DNA from: Rhodoferax sp. | GTDB taxonomy: Bacteria; Pseudomonadota; Gammaproteobacteria; Burkholderiales; Burkholderiaceae_C | Reading direction: 5' to 3' | Assembly (NCBI GenBank): GCA_024236015.1 | Contig: JACKLK010000001.1 | Location: 248,001 to 312,000 of the forward strand | DNA length: 64,000 nt | In this document: positions 35,192 through 43,849 of the stretch, in pieces | Layout: every line of letters begins with the position of its first letter | How positions within the stretch are numbered: the stretch's first letter is position 1 | Made by a program: the position numbers and the translations under genes | Notes under the pieces: generated by a model | The model's database searches: none | The model's input: only the letters and a program-made list of their open reading frames with translations | What the model was told of the DNA's origin: nothing

Positions 35192-36124
35192 ATGACCGCT
35201 CTCGTCATCGCCGAACACGACAACAACAGCATCAAGGGCGCGACGCTCAACACCGTCACGGCCGCATTGCAGTGCGACAAGGACGTCCATGTCCTGGTGG
35301 CCGGATCCAACGCCGGCGCCGCAGCCGCCGAGGCCGCCAAGATCGCCGGCGTGGCCAAGGTGCTGCATGCCGATGATGCCGGCATGGCCCATGGCCTGGC
35401 CGAAAACGTCGCCGCGCAGGTACTGGCCATCGCCAAGGACTACGGCCACATCCTGTTCCCGGCCACGGCCTCGGGCAAGAACATCGCGCCGCGCGTCGCG
35501 GCCAAGCTCGACGTGGGACAGGTGTCCGACATCACCAAGGTCGAGTCGCCCGACACCTTCGAGCGCCCGATCTATGCCGGCAATGCGATCGCCACCGTGC
35601 AAAGCCTCGACCCGGTCAAGGTCGTGACCGTGCGCACGACCGGCTTCGACGCCGCTGCCGCCGATGGCGGTTCCGCTGCGGTGGAGACCCTGACCGCGGC
35701 CGGTGCCAGCGACAAGGTCTCGTTCGTCGGCAGCGAAATCGCCAAGAACGACCGTCCGGAACTGACCGCCGCCAAGATCGTCGTCAGCGGCGGTCGGGCG
35801 CTGGCCAGCGCCGAGAAGTTCACCGAAGTCATGACCCCGCTGGCCGACAAGCTCGGCGCGGCCCTGGGCGCCTCGCGCGCGGCGGTCGACGCCGGTTATG
35901 CGCCCAACGACTGGCAGGTCGGCCAGACCGGCAAGATCGTCGCACCGCAGCTGTATATCGCCTGCGGCATCAGCGGCGCGATCCAGCACCTGGCCGGCAT
36001 GAAGGACAGCAAGGTCATCGTCGCGATCAACAAGGATCCCGAAGCGCCGATCTTCAGCGTGGCCGACTACGGGCTCGAGGCCGATCTGTTCGTGGCCGTG
36101 CCGGAGATGGTTGCGGCGCTGTAA
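35192..36124 (+). CDS. etfA: Electron transfer flavoprotein alpha subunit
   Basis: A 310-residue FAD-binding subunit. The C-terminal FAD domain has the signature GQTGKIVAPQLYIACGISG, then AIQHLAGMKDSKVIVAINKD and the closing DYGLEADLFVAVPEMV. The N-terminal half (ALVIAEHDNNSIKGATLNTV) packs against EtfB. TGGAGA lies upstream of the ATG. The 80-bp gap after etfB and the terminator behind it define an etfBA unit. Confidence 0.97.
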   Translation: MTALVIAEHDNNSIKGATLNTVTAALQCDKDVHVLVAGSNAGAAAAEAAKIAGVAKVLHADDAGMAHGLAENVAAQVLAIAKDYGHILFPATASGKNIAPRVAAKLDVGQVSDITKVESPDTFERPIYAGNAIATVQSLDPVKVVTVRTTGFDAAAADGGSAAVETLTAAGASDKVSFVGSEIAKNDRPELTAAKIVVSGGRALASAEKFTEVMTPLADKLGAALGASRAAVDAGYAPNDWQVGQTGKIVAPQLYIACGISGAIQHLAGMKDSKVIVAINKDPEAPIFSVADYGLEADLFVAVPEMVAAL

Positions 36125-36175
36125 TTGCATTGCGGATTTTTCCGGCTCGCGCCACCCCGGCGCCGTGCGTGTTTC

Positions 36176-36219
36176 GGCTGCACCTGAGCGACCGCTGGTC
36201 GGTCCGGTGCAGCCTTTTT
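36176..36219 (+). terminator. Rho-independent terminator after etfA
   Basis: A 9-bp perfect stem (GGCTGCACC at 36176-36184 with GGTGCAGCC at 36206-36214) is followed by TTTTT. The loop holds a further small stem, GACC/GGTC. It lies 52 bases after the etfA stop and 21 before the acyl-CoA dehydrogenase start. Confidence 0.85.
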
Positions 36220-36239
36220 GATTTCTGGAGGTTGCCATC

Positions 36240-38030
36240 ATGAGTTACGTCGCTCCCGTCAAGGACATGTTGTTCAACATCGAACACCTGGCCGGCCTGG
36301 CCGAGGTGGCCGCCATGCCCGGGTTCGAGGATGCCGGCATCGACACGGCGCAGGCGGTGCTCGAGGAGTCGGCCCGCTTCAACCAGGAGGTGCTGGCGCC
36401 GCTGAACTGGGACGGCGACCAGAAGCCTTCGTCCTGGAGCGACGGTGTCGTGACCACCACGCCCGGCTTCAAGGAGGCGTTCACGCAATTCGTGCAAGGC
36501 GGCTGGCAAGGGCTGCAACATCCGGCCGACTATGGCGGCCAGGGCCTGCCCAAGACCATCGGCGCGGCCTGCATCGAGATGGTCAACAGCGCCAACATGA
36601 GTTTCGCGTTGTGCCCGCTGCTGACCGACGGCGCCATCGAGGCCTTGCTGACGGCCGGTTCGGACGAACTCAAGGCGATCTACCTCGAGAAGCTGGTCAG
36701 CGGCCAGTGGACCGGCACGATGAACCTGACCGAGCCGCAGGCCGGCTCCGATCTGGCCATGGTGCGCAGCCGCGCCGAGCCGCAGCCCGATGGCAGCTAC
36801 AAGGTGTTCGGCACCAAGATCTTCATCACCTACGGTGAACACGACATGGCCGAGAACATCGTGCACCTGGTGCTGGCGCGGGTCAGCGGCGCGCCCGAAG
36901 GTGTCAAGGGCATCAGCCTGTTCGTCGTGCCCAAGTTCCTGGTCGGCAAGGACGGATCCTTGCGCGAGCGCAACGACGTGCACTGCGTGAGCATCGAGCA
37001 CAAGCTGGGCATCAAGGCCTCGCCGACCGCGGTGCTGCAATACGGCGACCACGGCGGCGCCATCGCTTACCTGGTGGGCCAGGAGAACCGCGGTCTCGAG
37101 TACATGTTCATCATGATGAACGCGGCGCGTTACGCGGTCGGCGTGCAGGGCATCGCGATCGCCGAGCGGGCCTACCAGAAGGCGGTGGCGTTCGCCCGCG
37201 AGCGCGTGCAGTCGCGGCCGGTCGATGGCTCCATCAAGGCCAGCGCGCCCATCATCCACCACCCCGATGTCAAGCGCATGCTGATGACCATGCGTGCGTA
37301 CACCGAGGGTTGCCGCGCGATGGCCTCGGTGGCCGCGGCCGCCTACGACGCGGCGCACCACCATCCGGACGCCGACACGCGCAAGCAGAACCAGGCCTTC
37401 TACGAATACCTGGTGCCGCTGGTCAAGGGCTACAGCACCGAGATGAGCCTGGAGGTCACCAGCCTGGGTGTGCAGGTGCACGGCGGCATGGGTTTCATCG
37501 AGGAGACCGGCGCGGCCCAGTATTACCGCGACGCGCGCATCCTGCCGATCTACGAAGGCACGACCGCGATCCAGGCCAACGACCTGGTCGGGCGCAAGAC
37601 GGCACGCGACGGCGGCCAGACCGCGCTGGCGATCGCCGCGCGCGTCGAAGCAACCGAGCAGCAGTTGCTGGCCAGCGGCAACGCCGACGCCAAGGCGGTC
37701 GCGGCCCGGCTGTCGGCCGCCCGCACGGCCTTCGCCGACGTGGTGCGTTTCATCGCCGAGCAGAGCAAGACGGCGCCGAATGCGGCGTTTGCCGGCAGCG
37801 TGCCCTACCTGATGCTGGCCGGCAACCTGATGGCCGGATGGCAGCTGGGCCGGGCCCTGCTGGTGGCCCAGCAGCAGATCGCCGACGGCAATGACGACAC
37901 GTTCTTCCACGCCAAGATCACGACCGCGCGTTTCTACGCCGACCACCTGCTGACCAAGGCCCCCGGCATGCGCGACAGCATCGTCGAGGGTGCCGGGAGC
38001 GTGTACGCGCTGGCGCCCGACGCGTTCTGA
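36240..38030 (+). CDS. Acyl-CoA dehydrogenase, long (DmdC-like) type
   Basis: A 596-residue FAD enzyme of the longer acyl-CoA dehydrogenase group that carries an extra C-terminal domain and includes 3-methylmercaptopropionyl-CoA dehydrogenase. Signatures are GTMNLTEPQAGSDLAMVRSR, KIFITYGEHDMAENIVHLVLAR, ASPTAVLQYGD, and the catalytic-glutamate segment ILPIYEGTTAIQANDL near residue 438. It introduces the 2,3 double bond of an acyl-CoA and passes electrons to ETF, encoded just upstream. TGGAGG gives a strong ribosome site before the ATG. Substrate chain type is not determined by sequence alone. Confidence 0.94.
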   Translation: MSYVAPVKDMLFNIEHLAGLAEVAAMPGFEDAGIDTAQAVLEESARFNQEVLAPLNWDGDQKPSSWSDGVVTTTPGFKEAFTQFVQGGWQGLQHPADYGGQGLPKTIGAACIEMVNSANMSFALCPLLTDGAIEALLTAGSDELKAIYLEKLVSGQWTGTMNLTEPQAGSDLAMVRSRAEPQPDGSYKVFGTKIFITYGEHDMAENIVHLVLARVSGAPEGVKGISLFVVPKFLVGKDGSLRERNDVHCVSIEHKLGIKASPTAVLQYGDHGGAIAYLVGQENRGLEYMFIMMNAARYAVGVQGIAIAERAYQKAVAFARERVQSRPVDGSIKASAPIIHHPDVKRMLMTMRAYTEGCRAMASVAAAAYDAAHHHPDADTRKQNQAFYEYLVPLVKGYSTEMSLEVTSLGVQVHGGMGFIEETGAAQYYRDARILPIYEGTTAIQANDLVGRKTARDGGQTALAIAARVEATEQQLLASGNADAKAVAARLSAARTAFADVVRFIAEQSKTAPNAAFAGSVPYLMLAGNLMAGWQLGRALLVAQQQIADGNDDTFFHAKITTARFYADHLLTKAPGMRDSIVEGAGSVYALAPDAF

Positions 38031-38079
38031 CGCCAGGCCTACCGGACACCGATCGCCCGCGTCGTACCGCGGGCCGTTG

Positions 38080-38100
38080 CCGGCGGCGCAGCGCCGCCGG
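38080..38100. repeat. GC-rich perfect hairpin after the acyl-CoA dehydrogenase
   Basis: CCGGCGGCG-CAG-CGCCGCCGG, a 9-bp stem with a 3-base loop, in the 92-bp gap before the next gene on the same strand. No T-run follows. It may stabilise the upstream mRNA or pause transcription. Confidence 0.6.
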
Positions 38101-38122
38101 GCCGCAACCCGCAAAGGAACCC

Positions 38123-39091
38123 ATGTCGACCTTGCCACCCCCTCTCGACGCGCTGCCGCTGCCCATCATCGGCGCGCCGCTGTTCATCATCAGCAACCCC
38201 AAGCTGGTGGTGGCGCAATGTATTGCCGGCGTGGTCGGCTCCATGCCGGCGCTCAATGCCCGACCGGCCGCCCAGCTCGAGGACTGGCTGGCCGAGATCA
38301 CCGAGACGTTGGCCGCGCATGACCGCGCCCATCCGCAGCAACCGGCGGCGCCGTTTGCGATCAACCAGATCGTGCACAAGAGCAACGACCGGCTCGAGCA
38401 CGACATGGCCTTGTGCGTCAAGTACAAGGTGCCGGTCATCATCACCAGCCTGGGCGCGCGCGAGGACATCAATGCCGCCGCGCACGGTTATGGCGGCGTC
38501 GTGCTGCACGACGTGATCAACAACCGCTTCGCGCACAAGGCGATCGAGAAGGGGGCCGACGGCCTGATCGCGGTGGCCGCCGGCGCCGGCGGACATGCCG
38601 GCGTCAAGAGTCCCTTTGCGCTGGTGCAGGAGATCCGCCAGTGGTTCGACGGCCCGCTGGCCCTGTCCGGCGCGATCGCCACCGGCGATGCCGTGCTGGC
38701 CGCGCAGGCCATGGGCGCCGACTTCGGCTACATCGGTTCGGCCTTCATCGCGACCGAGGAGGCCCGCGCCTTCGATGGCTACAAGCAGGCCATCGTGGAC
38801 GGCAATTCGGACGACATCGTCTACAGCAACCTGTTCACCGGCGTGCATGGCAACTACCTCGCACCCAGCATCCGCGCCGCCGGGCTGGATCCGGACCAGC
38901 TGCCGGTCAGCGACCCGAGCAAGATGAACTTCGGCGGCGACGCCAAGAAGGCCTGGAAGGACATCTGGGGCTGCGGCCAGGGCATCGGCGCGATCGACAA
39001 GCTGCAAAGTGCGGGCGAATACATCGCCCAACTGCGCCGCGAATACCAGCAGGCCCGGGCCCGGCTGCTGGGATCGGTCGCGAACGCCTGA
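38123..39091 (+). CDS. Nitronate monooxygenase-family flavoprotein
   Basis: A 322-residue FMN TIM-barrel protein of the 2-nitropropane dioxygenase/nitronate monooxygenase family. The glycine-rich FMN and active-site segment GLIAVAAGAGGHAGVKSPFAL carries the conserved histidine near residue 156; LALSGAIATGDAVLAAQAMGADFGYIGSAF follows. Members oxidise nitronates or act as NAD(P)H:quinone reductases. AAGGAA precedes the ATG. Its position behind an acyl-CoA dehydrogenase is common in Burkholderiales, but the reason is not known. Confidence 0.9.
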   Translation: MSTLPPPLDALPLPIIGAPLFIISNPKLVVAQCIAGVVGSMPALNARPAAQLEDWLAEITETLAAHDRAHPQQPAAPFAINQIVHKSNDRLEHDMALCVKYKVPVIITSLGAREDINAAAHGYGGVVLHDVINNRFAHKAIEKGADGLIAVAAGAGGHAGVKSPFALVQEIRQWFDGPLALSGAIATGDAVLAAQAMGADFGYIGSAFIATEEARAFDGYKQAIVDGNSDDIVYSNLFTGVHGNYLAPSIRAAGLDPDQLPVSDPSKMNFGGDAKKAWKDIWGCGQGIGAIDKLQSAGEYIAQLRREYQQARARLLGSVANA

Positions 39092-39176
39092 CGGGTCGGG
39101 AGCCGGGGCGGCCGTCCGCCCGGGTCGCGGTGGGGTAGCCGGAACCGGACGGGGACGTGTCATGCAGCGCCAGTCG

Positions 39177-39206
39177 TTGACGCCCAGGAGTGCCGGCGCA
39201 TATACT
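39177..39206 (+). promoter_or_regulatory. Sigma-70 promoter of the radical SAM gene
   Basis: TTGACG at 39177-39182 and TATACT at 39201-39206 are separated by 18 bases; each box matches five of six consensus positions. Transcription should start near 39213, giving a leader of about 70 bases. Confidence 0.7.
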
Positions 39207-39222
39207 GGTTGCATGAACAGTA
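39203..39222. promoter_or_regulatory. LexA (SOS) box overlapping the promoter
   Basis: TACTG-N10-CAGTA, a perfect outer dyad of the E. coli-type SOS box with CTG-N10-CAG at its core. It covers the end of the -10 element and the expected transcription start, an ideal repressor position. Confidence 0.72.
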
Positions 39223-39282
39223 TCCGTGGTACGAATACAAGCCGTGCGGGTTCCAGGAACCTGGCCGGGCAAGGGCCGGCCC

Positions 39283-40374
39283 ATGCCTGAGGTCCGTATT
39301 CCGCTGGCGTCGATCAAGGGTCGCGGTGCGGCCAGCAGCGTCGCACACCGTTTCGCGGCGGACGCACGCGCCACCTTCGACGATGGCTGGGGAACCCTGG
39401 ACGCGCGGGAATCCGGCCCGGCCGCGGGCGGCCTGCGCACCACGGTGACACCGACGGCGGTGGGCAAGGCCATCAGCCGCAACCAGTCGCCCGACATCCA
39501 TTTCGACTACGGCCTCAACCCGTACCGCGGCTGCGAACATGGCTGCGTCTATTGTTACGCGCGCCCGACCCACAGCTACCTGAATCTCTCGCCCGGCCTG
39601 GACTTCGAGACCCGCATCTTCGCCAAGCAGGACATCGCCGCGGCGTTGTCGCGCGAGCTGCAGGCCGCGTCCTACGTGCCCAGCCAGATCGTCATCGGCT
39701 CGGCCACGGATGCCTACCAGCCGGCCGAGCGGTACTGGAAGATCACCCGCTCGGTGATCGAACTGCTGGCACGCTGCGACCATCCGCTGGCCATCGTCAC
39801 CAAGGGCAGCGGTGTCGAGCGCGACATTGACCTGCTGGCGCCGATGGCGCGGCGCAACCTGGCCGCGGTCTATGTCACGATCACGACCCTCGACGGCACG
39901 CTAGCCCGCGCGCTCGAGCCCCGGGCGGCGGCGCCGCAGCGGCGGCTGCGCACCATCCGCGCGCTGGCCGATGCCGGCATTCCGGTCGGCGTCAGCGTCG
40001 CGCCGCAGATTCCGTTCATCAACGACGACATGGAGCAGGTGCTGGAGGCAGCGGCCCAGGCCGGTGCCAGCTGTGCCTTCACCACCGTGTTGCGCCTGCC
40101 CTGGGAGCTCAATGCGGTGTTCCAGGAGTGGCTGGAACTGCACTACCCGCAACGGGCGGCGCGGGTGATGGCGCGCATACGCGACATGCGCGGCGGCCGC
40201 GATTACGACGCCGATTTCTCCACCCGCATGAAGGGCCAGGGCATCTGGGCGCAGCTGCTGGCGCAGCGCTTCGCCAAGGCCTGCGCGCGGCTGGGCCTGG
40301 GGCGCGAGCGCCGGCCGCTCGACCTCGGCCTGTTCAGGCCCGGCGCCTTGTCGGCGCAACAAAGCCTGTTCTGA
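39283..40374 (+). CDS. PA0069/Rv2578c-family radical SAM protein (SplB-like)
   Basis: A 363-residue radical SAM protein with the cluster motif CEHGCVYCYARPTHSY (Cys84, Cys88, Cys91), followed by FETRIFAKQDIAAALSREL and VIGSATDAYQPAERYWKITR, hallmarks of the PA0069 group related to spore photoproduct lyase. The function is not established; an SplB-like repair chemistry is a common suggestion. A GTG frame extends upstream to 39226, but the ATG at 39283 with AAGGG before it begins the conserved part. The promoter carries a LexA box, which fits a DNA-damage role. Confidence 0.92.
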   Translation: MPEVRIPLASIKGRGAASSVAHRFAADARATFDDGWGTLDARESGPAAGGLRTTVTPTAVGKAISRNQSPDIHFDYGLNPYRGCEHGCVYCYARPTHSYLNLSPGLDFETRIFAKQDIAAALSRELQAASYVPSQIVIGSATDAYQPAERYWKITRSVIELLARCDHPLAIVTKGSGVERDIDLLAPMARRNLAAVYVTITTLDGTLARALEPRAAAPQRRLRTIRALADAGIPVGVSVAPQIPFINDDMEQVLEAAAQAGASCAFTTVLRLPWELNAVFQEWLELHYPQRAARVMARIRDMRGGRDYDADFSTRMKGQGIWAQLLAQRFAKACARLGLGRERRPLDLGLFRPGALSAQQSLF

Positions 40375-40633
40375 TCGCGCGCGGCGTACCGCCGGCGGCC
40401 AGCAAGCGGCGCTCGCCCGTCCTGGGCCTGGGCCATCGTCGCCGCGGCCCCACGGTTGACGAGCCGGTTGCCCAGGCCGCGCGCCAGCAGGTCGGATTCG
40501 GTTGCCGGTGGGTCGCGCACGATGATGCGTGCGGTGCTTGCCCGCACCATGGACGGCAGGATATTCGTGGATGGTTTCCGCTCGGGGAAGGTGCACACGG
40601 GCGAGACTCGATGCGCATCCATGCGGCCTGCAG
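40375..40633. other. Gap between the radical SAM and hydroxylase genes
   Basis: 259 bases between two convergent stop codons. A 94-codon minus-strand frame crosses it but has no family-like sequence and an Arg/Pro-rich composition typical of chance frames. No terminator with a T-run is seen. Confidence 0.45.
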
Positions 40634-42304
40634 TCAGCGGGCGGTCGCGGGCGGACGCCCGGCATGCACCGCTGCGGGCTGTGCGACGCCGGGCGGCAGC
40701 ACGCGCCGGCAGAAATCCGACAAGGCTGTGCCGGCCTGCGCGGCGGTGCCCGTCGCCGCGACGAAGCGGTCCGGGCGCAACAACACCCAGTCGACGCCGG
40801 CCTGGGCGAACCAGGCATTGAGCATGTTTTCGTTGTCCTGCAGCAGCCGGGGCGGCTCGGCCGCCGCGGTCACCGCGTCGATCTCGTGCCGGCCGCTGCG
40901 GGCGCGCACGCCGACGTAGCGGTCGCAACCCAGCCGTTCGAGTTGCTCCAGCAGTTCGGCCGGCGCATCGGCCAGCGGGTCGGTGCGCCAGCTCAGCAGC
41001 GCGAACCGCCCGCCGACGACGTCGTCCAGGCGCTGCGCCTGGCCGGGCCTGCATTCGACCTGCGGCTGGATGAACATGCGCCCGACCCGTTCGTCCTGTC
41101 GGCGGTCGCCGCTGTTGCGCACCACTCCCCGGGCAAAGCGCGGCATGGGCTTGAACTTCATCTGCAGCACATAGTCGCGCACGCGCGGTATGTTGCGGAT
41201 GGACAGGAAGAACCGGTCCCGCATCCAGGCGACGAAGCGGTTGCGCTGCGACAACACGGCGCCGAACAGGTCGGCCAGGTCGATCATGGCCTTGGCGTGG
41301 GCGTGGCGCTCGTCGTGGTAACTCTGCAGCAAGGCCGGGTCCATGCGGCCCTGCACGATCCAGGCCAGCTTCCAGGACAGGTTGAAGGCGTCGCGCAGCC
41401 CGGCGTTCAGGCCCTGGCCGATCCACGGCGGCGTGATGTGGGCCGCGTCGCCGGCCAGGCAGATGCGGCCCACGACGAACGACCGGGCGACCCGCGAGTT
41501 GTGCGTGTAGACCCGGGCCCGGATCACCTTCAGGCGGCTGGCGTCGGCCACGTGGTGGCGCAGCAGTTCCTGCACCTTGTCCGGCGCCAGCATCTGTTCG
41601 CCGTCTTCGCCGGGAAACAGCATGAACTCCCAGCGCCGCAGCCCGTAGGGCAGGCGCAGGCATACGTACGGCCGGCGGGGCTCGCAGTGCAGCGCGGTGT
41701 AGGGCGCGTCCAGCGGGTCCTGCTCGCATTCGATGACGACCCACTTGTTGGCATGGGTCTGGCCTTCGTATGCGACCTTCAGCGCCTCGCGCACCGTGCT
41801 GCGGCCGCCGTCGCTGCCGACGACGTAGCTGGCGCGGGTCGTGTGTTCGTGCCCGTCGGCATCGCGCAGCGTGACGTCGACCCCGTCCGCATCCTGGGAC
41901 AAGGCGATCAGTTCCTGGCCCAGGGCCAGCTGCACGTGGGGGTAGCGCTGCAGCCCCTTGCGAAGGGTTTGTTCGCCCAGCGGTTGCGAGAACAGGTTGC
42001 GCCGGCACCAGCCGAATTCGCGGGTGGCGGGCTGGATCTCGGCGAAACAGCGCTTGTCGGCGGTGTACATGCGCATGGGCACGTTCTGGATCATGTCGCG
42101 CAACATGTCCTCGGCCAGCCCGGCCGCCTGGAAGGTGCGCAAGGCCTCGTCGTCCAGGCCGACGGCGCGCGGGAAGTCGAGTACCTGCGGGCTGCGGTCG
42201 ACCACCAGTGCGGGCACGCCGTAGTGTCCGAGCAGGTTGGCCATGGTCACGCCGACCGGGCCGGCGCCGACAATCAGGACGGGGACGTGCTTCGCGAGCG
42301 TCAT
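40634..42304 (-). CDS. FAD-dependent aromatic hydroxylase, MhpA-like
   Basis: A 556-residue flavoprotein monooxygenase of the PheA/MhpA group. It has the dinucleotide motif IVGAGPVGVTMANLLG at residues 11-26, the mid-chain YVVGSDGGRSTVREAL, and the second FAD motif CLAGDAAHITPPWIGQGLNAG near residue 285. The C-terminal thioredoxin-like part (LLRPDRFVAATGTA) is typical of phenol and 3-(3-hydroxyphenyl)propionate hydroxylases. It should use NAD(P)H and O2 to hydroxylate a phenolic acid. It is the last gene of the minus-strand run that begins at 47.8 kb. Confidence 0.9.
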   Translation of the reverse strand: MTLAKHVPVLIVGAGPVGVTMANLLGHYGVPALVVDRSPQVLDFPRAVGLDDEALRTFQAAGLAEDMLRDMIQNVPMRMYTADKRCFAEIQPATREFGWCRRNLFSQPLGEQTLRKGLQRYPHVQLALGQELIALSQDADGVDVTLRDADGHEHTTRASYVVGSDGGRSTVREALKVAYEGQTHANKWVVIECEQDPLDAPYTALHCEPRRPYVCLRLPYGLRRWEFMLFPGEDGEQMLAPDKVQELLRHHVADASRLKVIRARVYTHNSRVARSFVVGRICLAGDAAHITPPWIGQGLNAGLRDAFNLSWKLAWIVQGRMDPALLQSYHDERHAHAKAMIDLADLFGAVLSQRNRFVAWMRDRFFLSIRNIPRVRDYVLQMKFKPMPRFARGVVRNSGDRRQDERVGRMFIQPQVECRPGQAQRLDDVVGGRFALLSWRTDPLADAPAELLEQLERLGCDRYVGVRARSGRHEIDAVTAAAEPPRLLQDNENMLNAWFAQAGVDWVLLRPDRFVAATGTAAQAGTALSDFCRRVLPPGVAQPAAVHAGRPPATAR

Positions 42305-42331
42305 GGCCGGGTTTCCTGTCGAAGCGTCGAT

Positions 42332-43189
42332 TCAGGCCACAGCTGCCGGCGCGGGCAACAGGAAGTCGCGCACCGCGTCGTGCACCAGCGCCGGCTGGTC
42401 GTCGTGGATGTAGTGGCCCGCGTCCGCGATGACGATGCCGCTCAGGCGCGGATTGAGCGCGGTCATCGCGTCCAGCATCGAGGCCTGCAGGTAGTCGGAA
42501 CGTGCGCCGCGCAGCACCAGCGTGGGGCAGGCGATGGCCCGGATCGGTTCGTGCAGGTCGACCACCTGCGCGGGGTCGGGATGCAGCCGGGTGGCGGCGA
42601 TGCCGGCGTGGTCGTAGCGCCAGGTGAAGCCGCCGCCGTCCAGCGGCTTGAGCATGTTGCGCAGCCGTTGTTCCCGCGCCTGCTCGGTCACGGTGGGCCG
42701 CAGCGCCCGCATGAATTCGAGGGCCGCGTTCCAGTCGTCGAAACGCGTGGGTGTCTGCTCCAGCTCCTTGCGGATGCGGCTGGCGCCCGGGCTGGCCTCG
42801 AAGGCGCCCGGCCCGGCATCCTCGATCACCAGGCGGCGTACCCGCCACGGGTGCCGGGCCGCGTACACGATGGCGTTGATGCCGCCCATCGAATGCCCGA
42901 GCAGGTCGAACTGCGCCAGCTCCAGCGTATCGACCAGGGCCGCGAGATCGGCCACGTAGGCATTCGTGTAGTACTGCCGCGCCGGATCCCAGTCCGAACC
43001 GCCGCGACCGCGCTGGTCCAGCGCGATCACCCGGCACGCCGGCTGTAAGGCCTGAGCCAGTCCGACGAAGGTCTCGCCGTAGCCGCGGATGCCGTGCAGC
43101 ATCACGACCGGCCAGCCGGACTGCGGACCCCATTCGGTGACCCGCAGGTCCAGGCCGTTGAGCGTCAGGGTGGATGCGCGGCGTTGCAT
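42332..43189 (-). CDS. Alpha/beta hydrolase, possible C-C bond hydrolase
   Basis: A 285-residue alpha/beta hydrolase. The oxyanion segment VVMLHGIRGYGETF, the nucleophile Ser100 in LLGHSMGGINA and the late histidine in ADAGHYIHDDQP complete the pattern. Placed next to an MhpA-like hydroxylase and a VOC protein it could be a meta-cleavage product hydrolase, but lactonase or esterase activity is equally compatible. The ATG at 43189 lies 11 bases after the upstream stop; the frame continues upstream over the previous gene without homology. Confidence 0.88.
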   Translation of the reverse strand: MQRRASTLTLNGLDLRVTEWGPQSGWPVVMLHGIRGYGETFVGLAQALQPACRVIALDQRGRGGSDWDPARQYYTNAYVADLAALVDTLELAQFDLLGHSMGGINAIVYAARHPWRVRRLVIEDAGPGAFEASPGASRIRKELEQTPTRFDDWNAALEFMRALRPTVTEQAREQRLRNMLKPLDGGGFTWRYDHAGIAATRLHPDPAQVVDLHEPIRAIACPTLVLRGARSDYLQASMLDAMTALNPRLSGIVIADAGHYIHDDQPALVHDAVRDFLLPAPAAVA

Positions 43190-43200
43190 GGCGCGCTCGC

Positions 43201-43809
43201 TCAGTTCAGGCCGTCCAGGCCCTTCACGTCCTCGGCCTTCAGGCCTCCCAGGCGCGCGTTGAGCCGGCCGCGGGTCGCGAAGGCCCAGCACAACAAGACC
43301 TCGTCGCGGTTGGGTGCGTCGCTGAAGGTGGCGCTGATCGTGTCGTAGTGCGACCGCACGTACAACGCGTCCTTGTGGGCCAGCGGGATGTCGATGACGG
43401 TGCCGGGGCCGCCCCGCTTGCCGGTCGATGGAACCCAGGACTTGGCGCCACCGAGCGCGTCGCGCACCGGGTTGGCGGCCGGATTCGTCAGCAAGGCGTT
43501 GCCATGCTCGTATTCACCGTCGATGCCGACCAGGCAGGCCTTGCCGTAGCTGACGATGGCGCGCCCCTGCGCGGCCTGCACCGCGCGCCGGCCGAATTCC
43601 TCGCCCAGCGGTGGCGAGGCCTGTATCCATTCGCCCAGGTCGGCGACGTAACGACCGGCATACGGGTTGTGGATGCAGGCGGCCAGCACGAACTTGCGCA
43701 GCGGCTCGCCGTCGGCCGCCGCGCCGGTCTCGCCGGCCAGCGTGTCCTCGACCTGGAGAAACCATTTGCGGATATGGAAGGCGCCGAAGTTGGGAAGGTG
43801 TGCGGTCAT
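43201..43809 (-). CDS. AA_synth-type (PF06684) protein of unknown function
   Basis: A 202-residue protein that I recognise as the so-called amino acid synthesis family from FHIRKWFLQVEDTLAGETG near the N-terminus and the segments IVSYGKACLVGIDGEYEHG and PSTGKRGGPGTVIDIPLAHKD. No reaction has been shown for the family to my knowledge. There is no signal peptide or membrane segment. Its place between a VOC protein and a hydrolase in a catabolic operon suggests a ring-opened or amide intermediate as substrate, which is only a guess. The family assignment is from memory of motifs. Confidence 0.75.
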   Translation of the reverse strand: MTAHLPNFGAFHIRKWFLQVEDTLAGETGAAADGEPLRKFVLAACIHNPYAGRYVADLGEWIQASPPLGEEFGRRAVQAAQGRAIVSYGKACLVGIDGEYEHGNALLTNPAANPVRDALGGAKSWVPSTGKRGGPGTVIDIPLAHKDALYVRSHYDTISATFSDAPNRDEVLLCWAFATRGRLNARLGGLKAEDVKGLDGLN

Positions 43810-43849
43810 GGCGTGTCGGGGTGGGTGGTGTGGATGGGGGCAGGCCGGA

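Noticed and set aside
36054..38138. 694-codon minus-strand frame over the acyl-CoA dehydrogenase
   Set aside because: Antisense shadow; the plus strand has the FAD and catalytic motifs.
40334..40618. 94-codon minus-strand frame after the radical SAM gene
   Set aside because: Overlaps the end of the radical SAM gene, is Arg/Pro-rich and resembles no family.
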